This document shows, piece after piece, positions 48,560 through 60,868 of a DNA stretch of 64,000 bases. The stretch is from assembly GCA_030686995.1 (NCBI GenBank), contig CM060703.1, forward strand, positions 1,458,501 to 1,522,500, written 5' to 3'. Numbering within the stretch: the stretch's first letter is position 1; every line of letters begins with the position of its first letter. The notes below the pieces were generated by a model, which made no database searches, was not told where the DNA came from, and was given only the letters and a program-made list of their open reading frames with translations. Position numbers and translations under genes: made by a program. This stretch comes from Artemisia argyi. Lineage: Eukaryota; Streptophyta; Magnoliopsida; Asterales; Asteraceae.

Positions 48560-50215
48560 AATCAAATATTGTTTGTGTAAAGTATGTGCCTTTAAATTTA
48601 GGAGTAGGTAAACGATATGCATGGTTTTATGATACTTTGGGATTTTGCTACGCGGTAATGCCTGTTGACTATTTACTAACCACATCACGATCTTTAGTAG
48701 GTTGTTTAGAAGTAGACAACATGTTGGTTGAAGTGTTCGCAACTTTCGCACCCTTCATTGGTTGTCTAGATGTAGACGCCTCTTTTATGTTATCTTTAGT
48801 AGGAGACGTCTTGCTATCCTTAGGAGGAACCGGTCGATACTCAATTTTTTTTTTATTTGAATAGCATTGAACTTCTTAGCATTACTACCTTTCCGCTTCA
48901 GAACAATAAATCCATCATTAGGCAGCTTCTTAGATACACCCGAATGAATATCTTTGCTTTTACTCATCCCATTCACCACACATTTTGGAGCGGTTTTAGG
49001 ACAATCATCATTCGAATGACCATAAAGCAAACAAGTACTACACCGATGTAGTTCCTACTCGTATTCAATGCGAATAGTTTCCTTTGTGTACCCTTCCCCT
49101 ACGAATTTAGGAACAACCAAAAACTATCACGAAATTCATTGGATGCATTGATTTTTATCAAAGCTCTTGCATAACTACTACACCTCCATTTCTCCAAACA
49201 CATGGTATTAGTATAAGAATCTAGCATCATAGGAGTACCAATTTTAGAAGCAATCAAACTCAAACCATTCGGAATATAAGCAACCAAAGGGGCATCATGA
49301 AACTTCACCATAACGGAACACAAGACAAATCTTTCTTAAGAAGACTTATCGACGGAGACCACTTGTTAAGAAAGATAGGAATTCCAGAAATCATCCAAGG
49401 TCCATCCCCAAGAATAGACTCAACATCATGTATAAACGAGAACTTAAAAAAAAAAAAAAAGAAACCATTCGCGTTCATCGTAACTTTCTGAATCCCATAT
49501 TTTCCCCAATTGTTACGCACAAACCATTCAACCACAAGAATTGCAAGTCTTTTACCAATAAAATACCCAAAAAGAGAAATTTCCATCCGTTCATTCACCT
49601 CTTGTACCGAATCTATAGGTAAACTCACATCATAATGAGCATCCTTATATAACGTTTCTTCAATAAACCGAAAGTTAGCTTTAGTAGAAGATGCAGGGCT
49701 GATTTTAGAAGCATAAAACGAGGGGGCTTCCACATTAGTTTTGGTCACTGGTATGTTGTCTACTTTGTCATCAAAAGTCATAGAAGCCAAAGCAATACCA
49801 CTCATTGCCTCTTCAAAACTCTTACACACAGCCATAGTAACAATAGTAAGTTTGAGTGGTTTTCCATCTTTGCCCAATAAAACTGCTTTACCATCAAAGA
49901 ATTTCTTTTCTAGGTTACGGATCTTAGAAGCAAGATCAACACCCAAATCCAAACCAGAACCGCATGCATTCGTTTTATCATTCAGACTCCCAACAATTTT
50001 AGCAACCATAACATGAGTTACTTGTAAGCCTTTTTCCCCACACTAGTTTCCAAGGTCGGAAACTCCATGTTCAACTCTGTATTCGTCTCTTTATTACCGA
50101 CTGTAACTGATTCATTAGTATTCTTTTTCTTATGATTATTGTTCCTCCCTTCCGAATCCAAAATGCCACTCTTCATGTTTAATAAAATAGAACACGAAAA
50201 TAGTTGAGAGCTCAC
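48560..50215 (-). pseudogene. LINE-type DUF4283 / zinc-knuckle protein (ORF1-like), broken
   Basis: Minus-strand pieces are collinear with the nucleic-acid-binding protein of plant L1-like LINEs. From about 50010 down: GYFIGKRLAILVVEWFVRNNWGKYGI and VESILGDGPWMISGIPIFLNKW form the DUF4283 part; then KFHDAPLVAYIPNGLSLIASKIGTPMMLDSYT and CSSYARALIKI; then the CX2CX4HX4C zinc knuckle CSTCLLYGHSNDDCPK; then a Ser/Thr/Lys-rich tail to about 48560. Breaks include frameshifts near 50020, at an A-rich run 49446-49460, near 49305-49323 and near 48860, and a stop near 49060. No endonuclease or reverse transcriptase follows, so the rest of the element is lost. Domestication is unlikely given the breaks. 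Confidence 0.82.
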
Positions 50216-53200
50216 AAGGGCTAATCAAACCTATGATCTTGTCCTTTATCAAGATTAATACACGGTAAATATTACGATCGATTTAGGGATGTTATAGTTA
50301 GCGAGTCGCCAATTTCGCCAAAATGGGAGGAATTTTCAGGGTATAATCATTTGCGCACAATAAATGTGATAAGAGTATGTTGCGACGTTTTACATTTTAG
50401 AAAATTGGGTATTCGTTTTTGACATCATGTATAGCACTTTGACAATTACTTTCTTTATAATGTCGGGCAAACCTTATCGAATTAATCACACATGCACTTA
50501 ATGAGATCACACATGCACAATTTAACTTATGTGTTACGAAGTATACGTCAAGATCATTTGCTAAACTTATTTTCATCCGTCATTAATGTTTTTTTAGGTA
50601 AAGGGTTTTTTACCGTAGCAAAGTGTATTTTCATATCTGTCATCAATAATTTACAACAAATATATGACTTACATTGTTTACGACGCATTGTGCAAGGAGT
50701 TCTTGAAGATAAGCAATTGTTGTAATTTATATAATAATGGGATGAAGAAATAGATTGTTAGCCATAGTTATTTGATTTATTTATGCAAATTTTTAGTTTA
50801 TTTATACGAATTATGCAATTTAGATACAACTAATCTTAGAGGTAGGATGTTGAAAGGTATATTGTTTTGGTGCCTCGACTTCATGGTTAATGCTTTGAAG
50901 TATTGGTAATTGCGTTAATTAAAATGAAACAGAAGCAATAAATTTCATGCCTCGGCAATTTCGTTAACTTTATAACGAAAACTCTCCTTCAAACATTATA
51001 TACAAAAACAAAGAGTATTAGTGTTCATCAATTTTAGTTTATACCAAAAAAATTTCCGAACGAATGTTAGACTTAAACTGGCTACACCGTAACGTGCAAC
51101 AACCAAATTACTCGTTCGTTTACAAGTGACATGCATTCATGTTATGCTGGCGACTTGATAATTTCTTATTTTTTTATCCAACGATGTTAGAAATGCAAAA
51201 AAATCTTAATGCATGCAAAAGGGACAGTTAATTAAAGGGATCGATGACATTTTTTTTCCGACTTTGTGATGTGAATCGATCTTTCACTAGCTAAGATCAG
51301 TAGTGAGCAAACTTTCATTAATATTTCGAAATTGAGTATAATCTTGTGCATGTGAAAGTATGCAAATCCCCTTTCTACGTCATGACATAGCGTGTTGCTC
51401 ATTTCCAACTAGCTAATATACTAAGAAGCATATATCAGTTTCATTAGAGTTGATGTGTTTTAGTGTTTAGGTCAACTTGATCATTGCGCGTAAAATCTTA
51501 TATCGATCATAAGATCAACTTCACGAGACTGGTTGCAAAACAATTAATTATCCGTTGTGTGTTAATATATAGATATGTGCAATTATGTTATTAATACACT
51601 GGCTATTAAGATAATGACAAGTTTGAAAACTAAATTAGAACCATTCAACAAAATCAAAATGACAAGATCTTGTTCCAAAAGTTGTTGCTTGAGAAGTGTT
51701 AATCAAACAAAACTGTACTTTTGAAAAATAAAATAAAAAATGGATTCCTCTATGTTATTCCTTGTATCTGGATAATCAGTAGTTACGATTTCCTTCTAAT
51801 AAGGTGATCTTGATGTGCTCATGATCTCCTGCTAGCTGGCTATTTTCAATGAATTATGACTAGTTGTTAGCTGACCAATGACTTTAGCGGTTACTAACTG
51901 TGTATGCCATTTATAACACGATTTCACAAATTCATTAAGTACACGTTTTCATTTCATAACCTGTTCAATTTGAACTTAGATCACTATAATATAGTTTTTT
52001 TTTTTATAAGATATACTATCTAATCATTGAAGTTCTTTCTTAGAATCAACGCGGCAACACTTGGATTCTTGAAACCAAAAGTCTTGTAACTTAACGCGTA
52101 TCCGAATGATCAACAACCGATAACATGTAAGATCAAGTGTTAACCGTAGGGCAACTGGGCTATTTTACTATTTATTCCTAATATATATGCAATGTACGTA
52201 TAATGTAAATTGTCTGCCTTTCTCTTCCAAAGGAAACATGCAATTGAATGATTTTCTTCTTAAAGAGAATTCTATTATGAATGTGATGCTATCTCCAATA
52301 TTATTGTGGAAAATATATAAAGAAATTCAAGGGGACACATTCCCAGAAAGGAGTAGAAATCATCATAATTAACAATATAAGATTCAATGATATGATGATT
52401 AACCTAGTAATCCAGCTGTTTTTTATATAATTAGGTACATGCACGGGTTCTTTTCATTACCATTATAAAATTGTTTAATTTTCCTAATCATTGAATTTAA
52501 GACAATTATGGGCATGCATGTAATCTTTCATAACAAGGATATAAACACGTACGTTTAGTTGTGCTAGGTAGCCATTATTTACTTATTGCAAAGGTAAAAG
52601 AAAACAAAAAACACATACAGTACATGCAGAGATGTGAAATACAGAGAACCTAAATTGATCATTTTCGATTTAAACACAAAGTGAGGGTCAAAGTTTCTGA
52701 CTTTTTAGACTCTATTCATCAATTTGTTTCTTGCACCAGCTTTTTCTGAAAAAGACATACCTACACAAACAGTCCAAGTTTTAATACAGTATAGTTTAAT
52801 TAGTAAATTACTTAAATGCCCTAAAAATTAAAAGTTTGTCCTCTATATACTTTAAAAAATCACTTTTCAAAATACACCTGACTAATACAACTTTGTATAC
52901 TTGACTTTGCCGACTTATACTTTATTAATAAAATATGTGACACGCATTAAAATTTTATTGAATACTTTCAGTTGCTCGTACGCTTTATTAATAAAAAAAA
53001 TACGATAGGTGTCAATATTTGGGAGTCGCTCATCCGCCTTGTCGGCCAAGTCTATTTTGAGAAAATGTTAATAAGACCATGTTTTAGATTTTGGAGAATT
53101 TAAGGAATTGACTCTAGTTTAATTATCACATGAGATTTGTTATTGGTGTTCTCTAAAACACCAATAATATCCCTTTTCATTTTTTTAAGTACGTATAATA

Positions 53201-53792
53201 TTGAAAGCACGGAATAAAAAATATAAAATTTAATAAGTTAGAAGTATTAAATTAACATAAAATATGAAATATAAATTATTGAAAAAATGTGTAGTAATGT
53301 AAACAGTAATAGACGAGAGGGTGGAAAATGTAGAAAGTGAGCTAATGGCGCATTCATATTGGCTGAAACTTTAAATGCCCTAGTAGCATCCTTTAAAAAT
53401 TAAAAGCATGGCCAATCGGATGCATGAGGGGAACTAACTTTTTCTAACTAATTTTTTACGACTCCTAATGATAAATAACAACTAGCAAGAAAGAGAAATG
53501 ATTACATGGTATTTCCACAAGCTATGAGATCGAGTAACTATTTTTTAAGTTGAAAAGTTGTTGCATGCTAGCTAGTAGCTAGTTTCTTTATTTAAATCGC
53601 ACGTATGTTCTATTATGGAAATTATTGCGTGATATATAGTTATTCCAAGTCTTAGCAAGTATGTTGGTAATAAAAACATGTATATAAATTATAAAGATCG
53701 AACACTTGCATTTTTATCTTCGGTCATGTTTTCCTCTAAGCCACTGTGTTCCTTTGGACATATGTAGAAGTCATAATGTAGGGTGAGGTACA

Positions 53793-54160
53793 AGCTTTTT
53801 AAAACCGGACCGGTCTTTGAACCGGATGAGTGAATGGTTTCCGGTTTTCTTGGTTCAACCGGCCACATGTTTCTAGCGAGATCTAAAAAGATTCCAGCGA
53901 AATATGTAAGCTTTTGTTAAGATTTGAAGATTCCGGCGATATATGCATGACTTACAATTTTCTGACAAGATTTGACCAGATTCCGACCAATTTCAACTTT
54001 TTCGACGAAGTTACAGGTTTTCAGTGGTTTTTTTCCCCTGTTACGAGTTCCGGTTTTAACCGGTTCGATGACAGCCGGTTAACTTGTGCTTTGAAAAGCG
54101 GTCGACCTGCCGGTTGAATCGGTACAACCGGTCGGTCTGGTCCGGTTTTCAAAACCTTGG
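53793..54160. mobile_element. hAT-like non-autonomous element with AAAACCGGACC ends
   Basis: Left end AAGCTTTTTAAAACCGGACC; right end reverse-complemented AAGGTTTTGAAAACCGGACC. The body is rich in CCGG words. Flanking 8-mers match only partly. Same family as 32290-32435. Confidence 0.65.
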
Positions 54161-54313
54161 TTAACTACTTGATTAATGCTTCACTCACATAAATTTCACA
54201 AAAATAAATTCACACAAACATGTGTCACTTAACTATAAGGAGTGAGAAAAAGAAAGAGAAAACTTGATACAATCCACTATTGTGATTTATATATATGTCA
54301 AACTTTTTTGAAA

Positions 54314-54485
54314 TGGAAGTGATTTGCACACTCTTAAAAATGATTGACACACTCAAATTTAGAGTGTTTTGACATTTATACACTCACATTACTTTTACTT
54401 ATTTTCACACTATGAGGGTATAAATGTCAAAACACTTTAAATTTAAGTGTGCCAATCAATTCTTAGAATGTGCAAATCACCTCCC
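54314..54485. mobile_element. Mutator-like foldback MITE with 9-bp TSD
   Basis: Perfect 9-bp TSD TTTTTGAAA at 54305-54313 and 54486-54494. Ends TGGAAGTGATTTGCACA and, reverse-complemented, GGGAGGTGATTTGCACA. Arms of about 75 bp leave a loop of only about 25 bp, so the 172-bp element is almost entirely a hairpin. Confidence 0.88.
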
Positions 54486-55079
54486 TTTTTGAAAAGATCT
54501 ATAAATTTGTGAACTATAGTGAATAACCATTTCAATCTTAGGTGGAATGAAGAGGCCTATAATTTTGAAGAGGTCTAAACTATTTTTTAATTCTTTTTTA
54601 TTTTTATTTTTTAAAATATTGATTGTATTTTATGATATGAAAAGCTTTTTGAATAGGTTTATACATAGTAACAATATATTTATAATATGAAAAGGTTTGT
54701 AAATTGATGATATATTAGTTGCATAAACTTTTTAAAAGTTCATTATATTAGATGCTCTTAGTATGCTTGCTTTTTGTTTTATGTCATTATAGATTCTTTA
54801 TCCTCGTATGGCAAACAATCACACATGCACTTATATTTGAGCAAACCTGCACGTATAAATACAGTTGCCATATACCCTGCTCCAGTAGGATTGTATTTGT
54901 TGTTGTTGTATTAGTATAACTCAATTGTTACATGTGAGTAAATTTTATTTTGTGAAAATTATGTGAGACTAGTATTTCTCTAATTACTTTAGCATGTTGA
55001 TATGTTGTTTAGTGTTGCTTAACGTTACAATCCTTCTACTTTGAATTTTATATCTTATAGATAGTATTGCTCAACAATA

Positions 55080-55119
55080 CTCCCTCCGTCTCATATTAAA
55101 TATTTTGCTTTGACTCTTG

Positions 55120-55167
<48 letters not shown>

Positions 55168-55359
55168 ATATTTTTATTTATGTTATATAATATTTGTTGA
55201 AAATTATACTTAAAAATATACATTTAAAATTTAATTTATTTATATATTTTGCATAAAATATTATATAACAAAAAAATAATAATAAGGTTAAATTTAAAAA
55301 AGAAAGAATTCAAAAGTAAAATATGACATTCAATATTATACTCCGTAAGATATAAGGAG
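55080..55359. mobile_element. Stowaway MITE with expanded poly-T
   Basis: Left end CTCCCTCCGTCTCATATTAA after TA (55078-55079); right end before TA (55360-55361) reads CTCCTTATATCTTACGGAG on the other strand, slightly rearranged. A T(40) run (55124-55163) replaces the shorter T-rich part present in the related copy at 8619. Confidence 0.8.
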
Positions 55360-56529
55360 TATATTATTAGAGGGGAAATGTGGTTTTTAAACTTTGGTTA
55401 GGTTTAGTATCTTAGTAGTTGTTTTGAATTTACGGTTTTCCCTAATACGTAGTAATAGCCTTTTAGGGTTGTTATTAAGAATTAAATTTTGAAATTTATA
55501 TTAAGACAATACCTAATATCTAGACATTATCATTTAGAATCATCTAAAATTACTAACCACTTCCTATAATATCTAATACATAAATACAATTGATCACTAT
55601 TTCATTGGTTATGTTAGCGAAAAATATGAAGCATATTTTCAACATTGTCTTTAACATATTTCATGAAAAATTTGTTTTTAACAACAAACTCAATTGCTGT
55701 TGTTAGCAATTTTTCTTGAATTTATACTTATATTTATGGCCTTTCGTGAAAAACATATTAATGAACTTAAACTCACATGTCCTAATACATTTTGTTTTGA
55801 ATGAGCCTTGAACCTTTATACTAAATGGGGACCGATTATAATTATATACCTTAAAAAATCACAATGAGTTAATCCGGCAAGTGCAATAACATTGAAAAGG
55901 TTAATTATAATTTTATGTGTTGCAACATACATGAATTAATATTACCAGTAGGGTAACTGAGCGTTGCGACGACCGGTACGTTGTGATTAAAGTCTAGACA
56001 TCAACAAAATAACAATGACGAGTTAATTGACATGAGAAAAACAAAAAGAAAACGATTTGTTTATACCGGTTCTTACGGTCCTCTCAGTTTCATTTTCGAA
56101 CGGGTTTTATTAGCTAGCCGAACCGGTGTTAACTCCTATTCTCTGTAAATCAGTTGAACCCATTGGTTTGGTCCGGCTTTTAAAATCATATGTATCATCA
56201 ACTTATTTTCATATAAATTGTATAAAGCTTTATATGTTTTATTAGTTTATACAATATGTATACTAACATGTATTTGTTATTGTAGGGGTGTTTTAAAGAT
56301 TAGGTATTTATTGAAGAACGGTTACAAGTCTATAATTTAAGACACTTAATTTTTTAGATGTAACTTCATTTTCTATTATTAACAAGTATGTTGCTTAAAA
56401 TTTTAAGCATTTCGTTTTTGGAATGTTCCAAATAATTATAAAGTATTATAGATAAAAGTTACTCGTATTAAATTAAACTAATCTAATATTAATCGAAGGG
56501 TCACCTTCACTACATTTTCCTCTCACCCC

Positions 56530-56536
56530 TATATAT
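56530..56536 (+). promoter_or_regulatory. Possible TATA box of the bHLH gene
   Basis: TATATAT about 116-122 bp upstream of the ATG at 56652, followed by a CT-rich segment (ACTCACCCCTCTTTCGCC) that fits a transcription start area. Confidence 0.45.
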
Positions 56537-56651
56537 TCACTCACCCCTCTTTCGCCACTTGGTGCAACTTCATGTTCATCATATGCTATCATTCTTAAAT
56601 CCTAGAGAGAAGAACTGAAATATATAAATAAAGAGAAAGTTAACTAGCACA

Positions 56652-58991
56652 ATGGAGTTCCACCATGGATTCTTGGAAGAAATATATAATTCAAGCTTTC
56701 CATTTGGATTAACCAAAGGCATAGATGATCCCTTTGATCAAAACACTCTCTTTTCTACCCCAAGCAATTTTCTTGAAACTTCACCTCTTTCAATCACCTC
56801 TCAAAACTCTTGTTCCAATTTTGAAGACTTTACTCTACCATGCAATTTTGACCCACAAACCCTAAATTCTTCTTCTTCTTATGGCCAACATTTCATGAAC
56901 CCTTTCATAGACTACACACCCGACATTAAGCTTGAATCTTCACTAGTAAATGATCAAGATTACTATAATGTGTTTTCAATGTTGGATGATGTACAAAACT
57001 GCCATTTTGTGCATGATATGAGCAATGTACCCAACCCTAATATTCCCGGCCTACAAGGGGTTACAGGTGAACCTGAACTTCAGAGGCCGCGCAGTTTTAA
57101 CATTGGAAAAAATGGCAAAAATAGTAAAGTTGAAGGACAACCTTCAAAGAATCTAATGGCAGAGAGAAGGAGAAGGAAGAGGTTAAATGATAGACTTTCC
57201 ATGCTTAGATCCATTGTGCCAAAGATCAGCAAGGTATATACATCACTATTTCATTACCATGTTAACCTATAATAAGATTAATTAATTTTAATGTTACTAT
57301 CCACAGTATGTTTTTTGAACATAGATAAAGCGTACCATAAGAATCCAAAACATGTACTTTTTCTTTTTTGAACAAAATATGTGATAGATCTCATGTTTTT
57401 TAATCATTTATGCTTGTTTGTGTTTAATAGAATCTAGTAGACTAGTACTACTATTAATTAATGTCAGCATACCATTTATAGCACACCGTATAGATTGGTA
57501 GTATATGTTTTAACTTTGATTCCTTTTGTGTGTTTTAAAGATGGATAGAACATCAATACTAGGAGACACAATAGACTACATGAAGGAGTTGATTGACAAA
57601 ATTAAACACATGCAAGAAGAAATGGCAATTTCCTCCAATGATCAATTAAACTCATTGAATGCAAAACAAAAAGAAACATATATCAGAAACTCACCAAAGG
57701 TATATATCAACTTCTAAATCCATTTCTCTTTACAATGTGTTGTTATATATAGGATTATAGTGTGTTAATTTGATGTATTTTAACTATAGTTTGATGTGGA
57801 GAGGAGAAATACCGATACTCGGGTTCAAGTATGTTGTACAGGTAAACCCGAGCTATTGATATCAACGCTGACAACACTTGAAACGTTTGGCCTAGAGATT
57901 CATCAATGTGTTATAAGTTGCTTCAATGATTTTGCTATGCATGCTTCTTGTTCTGAGGTAACCTTATGCCAATAGTTCTACATATAAGTTTTATGTTTAA
58001 GCTACTACAAAAGAGAGTGTTTTGGTTATTATCTACCGTGACACATGAGATAAATAGTCACTATGATCTTTCTTTTCAATGACATATTAAAAAGACCTAG
58101 CTAGGTAACAGTTAAAAGTCTGGTTAACACATTTTATGAAAACTTGTGTCACGAAGAGGTCAAATATGAAATATCATTTTCATACTTTTCTTTTTCACTA
58201 TATACATGTTTTTGCTCATAACAACTAATTAAATTTAAGATTAAGATCCTTTTGTTTTCAAGTAAACATGATAGGTTATGTTAGTCGTATTAGAAACAAG
58301 ATACATCAAAATGAGTGTCCACTTTTTAGGAAAAGTTAAGAGTCACTTTCTTGTTTACTCTCACAACATTAGGCCGGTCCTAACCCTTACGCAATTTCAC
58401 ATTCCATATCAGCGCCACATTAGCTTTATCTTTCTTTCATCACCATCTCATTTTTCACTCTCACACGTCTTACAACACTTCACATTTCAAAACATTTTTT
58501 TATTTATTAAAATACCCATTAAATACCCACTTACACTCACAAACAAAAAAACAAATAATAAAAACAATAAAGAGGCTCACAATGGTACGGAGCCCCAAAG
58601 GTGAAACATTCGCCGTTAGCTGCTTGCTTTTTGCCTTCCTGCTGTAACCCCAGCGCTGATGCCGCGTGAATTGCATCTTGCCTATGCATCACTCACTCCC
58701 GTTGGGAGTAGCCTTATAAACATGTCTTCTCAAAACTTACACTTTTTATGTGCAAGAACACCAAAAGAACATTTTTGTCACTAGGTTTTTCTTGTTAATT
58801 AGAGACCCTTTAGGGACGTCTTGTACAACTTTTGTTATGTGTGATGTTATAATAAATACTGTAACAATCTTGAATAACAAGGAAAACAAATTTGTTATAT
58901 ACAGGAAATGGAACATGGAGTAATTATAGATTCGGATGATATAAAGCAAGCCTTGTTTAGGAACGCAGGATACGGTGGAAAGTGTCTCTAA
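56652..58991 (+). CDS. bHLH transcription factor, bHLH93/bHLH61-like
   Basis: Four exons, all on GT-AG junctions and in phase 0: 56652-57233 (194 codons), 57541-57699 (53), 57790-57957 (56), 58905-58991 (28 plus stop TAA 58989-58991). The 331-residue product compares with about 350 for Arabidopsis bHLH93. The N-terminus (1-160) is acidic and Ser/Asn-rich. The basic region is [15 protein letters not shown] (167-181), with E171 and R175 in DNA-contact positions and Asn where many bHLHs have His. The helix-loop-helix continues [19 protein letters not shown], then [13 protein letters not shown]. The C-terminal ACT-like domain has [24 protein letters not shown] and the family ending [14 protein letters not shown]. 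This clade is related to ICE1/SCRM; bHLH93 affects flowering under short days in Arabidopsis. The role here is by homology. Intron 3 (947 bp) carries a MITE. Confidence 0.94.
58372..58713. mobile_element. PIF/Harbinger-like MITE in intron 3 of the bHLH gene
   Basis: Flanked by TTA at 58369-58371 and 58714-58716. Ends GGCCGGTCCTAACCC and, reverse-complemented, GGCTACTCCCAACGG, which agree at about two thirds of positions. 342 bp, more GC-rich near the right end than the surrounding intron. Confidence 0.6.
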
Positions 58992-59525
58992 AATGTTTAT
59001 ATATGATGCATGCATGGTGCATTCTTTGGGTTGATTCATATATTATTCTTCTTTTTAAATAATAATCATAAACTTTAAACGTTCGAATTTGTGTGATAAT
59101 TATTGAGGGACAGAAATGTAGTTTGATAGAAGGAAAGGATCGATGTAGATGGTTATCTTGTGATCGTTTTTTGTCATCTAATAAAAGGTTATGTTACTTT
59201 TGTTTTGCCCTTTTTCTTTTTGCGATGTGTTTGTTTGCTACCTTGTATTCATATGTTTTTGTAAATCAACGATAAACATATGTTGTAATAAACATAAATG
59301 AGGATCAATCATTCTTGTTTTTGTTGGTGATTCTAGTGTCATTGTTGCGATTTACTTTAAAACCGTTTGTTTATTCATTTTAGCTTATAAACAAGTTGGT
59401 ATGTGCGAAATGCACACTTATTCTAGCAAATATGATGTCGCTATGAAAAAGAGCGTGGGTTAAGGAGGTCGCGCCCCATTGCGAGGTCAAGGTGCAGCGT
59501 CCCTTGTACTGTAGGGTCAAGAGCA
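58992..59525 (+). other. 3' UTR of the bHLH gene and flank
   Basis: AT-rich sequence after the stop, with AATAATAATC near 59060 and AATAAACATAAATGA near 59288 as possible polyadenylation elements. No ORF of note. Confidence 0.45.
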
Positions 59526-59533
59526 GCGCCAAC

Positions 59534-59927
59534 TAGGGGTGTTACTTGGGTTGACCTGTCAATTTGGGTCAAGGTTAATAAACATACACGAACCCGACCT
59601 TGTTTAGAACTCGGGTCACTTGAGTTGGATAAATTTGGTTCGAGCCAATTAGGGTCTGGTCAACTCGGGTTCGGGTCTAGGTTGTTTAAAAATTATACAA
59701 TTTTGGTGTTTACAGTTTACATACAAATTAGAAAGGAAAAAATAAAACTCGGGTCACTTGTGTTGACACGAACCCAAGTAAGAGACATATTATACTCGAA
59801 CCCGACCTTGTTTAAAACTCGGGTCAATTCGGGTTGACTGATTGACCCGGATATTATTTTGGACCCGACTAACCTGAACGAAAAGCCATATTCAGGTTTG
59901 AGTCAGGTCGGCTTTTTTGACACCCAA
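59534..59927. mobile_element. hAT non-autonomous element with TSD
   Basis: Flanked by GCGCCAAC (59526-59533) and ACGCCAAC (59928-59935), seven of eight bases equal. Ends TAGGGGTGTTA and TTTGACACCCAA. The 394-bp body is rich in CTCGGGT and ACCCGA words in both orientations, as in the element at 8535-9211. Confidence 0.82.
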
Positions 59928-60721
59928 ACGCCAACCATGCAATCCGTCTTTTCCCTCCAAAAGGACCAACAAATATGACAATTAAACTTCAACCCAAATT
60001 TTCATCAAATAAGCACATACTAAAGAGAAAGGGATTTTACATTATTTGAAAAGTAAAAAAGTTACTCTCTTTTTTTCAAATTTGTGTTTACTTTTGAAAA
60101 GAATTTCATACCACCTTTAGAACTCATTATTCGGTTAAAGTTCACATGATGAATAGAAACACACGTGACGATCAGTACTAGTAAATAATAGTACTGAAGC
60201 CAATATTTTTTCGCCATGTAATAAAGCATAATGTTATTCATTACCTATGAAAAATGGCTTGGAAACAATTAAAATAACTTGACCAGCCTCTTCTTAATTG
60301 GCCGATTTTATGTCACAATCTTGAGTTTGTGAAAGTTTTATGCATCACATGGTCAAGTAGGTCTTATTTTATATCTTTTTGAACAATTGGGCTCAAGCCA
60401 ACCTCTATTATTACCAAGTAACCCAAGACATCAATTGTTTTGAAGCCCATATAGATAATAGTTAACAAGCCCATACTAGTAAGCCCAAAAATAGAAGAAG
60501 TTAACCCAAAAATAGCCCATATAGATAATAGGTCTTGCATACTCTTTGAGCAATTCCGAAACTTAAATTCAGAATGTTCACTTTCCTAAAATTGAAGTTG
60601 AATGCGGGTACAAATGAGTGACGTATTAATTTATAAATGGGTTTTTCTAACTTGTGTCCACTCAATATTTATGTCTGATGTATTAATTCATAAATGGGTG
60701 TTTCTAACTTGTGCCCTGAGA

Positions 60722-60868
60722 GAACAAGTTAAGCACACAAAAATGTGTACTATTTATGGGTCTTTGTATCCTTTTCTATGAGTCTCTGTCACTTTTTAAA
60801 TAAAAAAATATTTTTTGTGTACTTTTTGTAAGTCCATCAGCACTTTTTGTGTGTTTAGCTTGTGCATG
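60722..60868. mobile_element. Foldback MITE, copy 2
   Basis: Left arm from GAACAAGTTAAGCACACAAAA, right arm CTTTTTGTGTGTTTAGCTTGTG. The centre has TTTGTATCCTTTTCTATGAG, also found in the copy at 17549-17638. Confidence 0.6.

Larger units (their letters stand above)
50216..56529. other. Long intergenic region upstream of the bHLH gene
   Basis: No coding feature. Contains a hAT-like relic (53793-54160), a Mutator-like MITE (54314-54485) and a Stowaway (55080-55359), plus AT-rich unclassified DNA. The part nearest to 56530 should contain the promoter of the bHLH gene. Confidence 0.5.
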
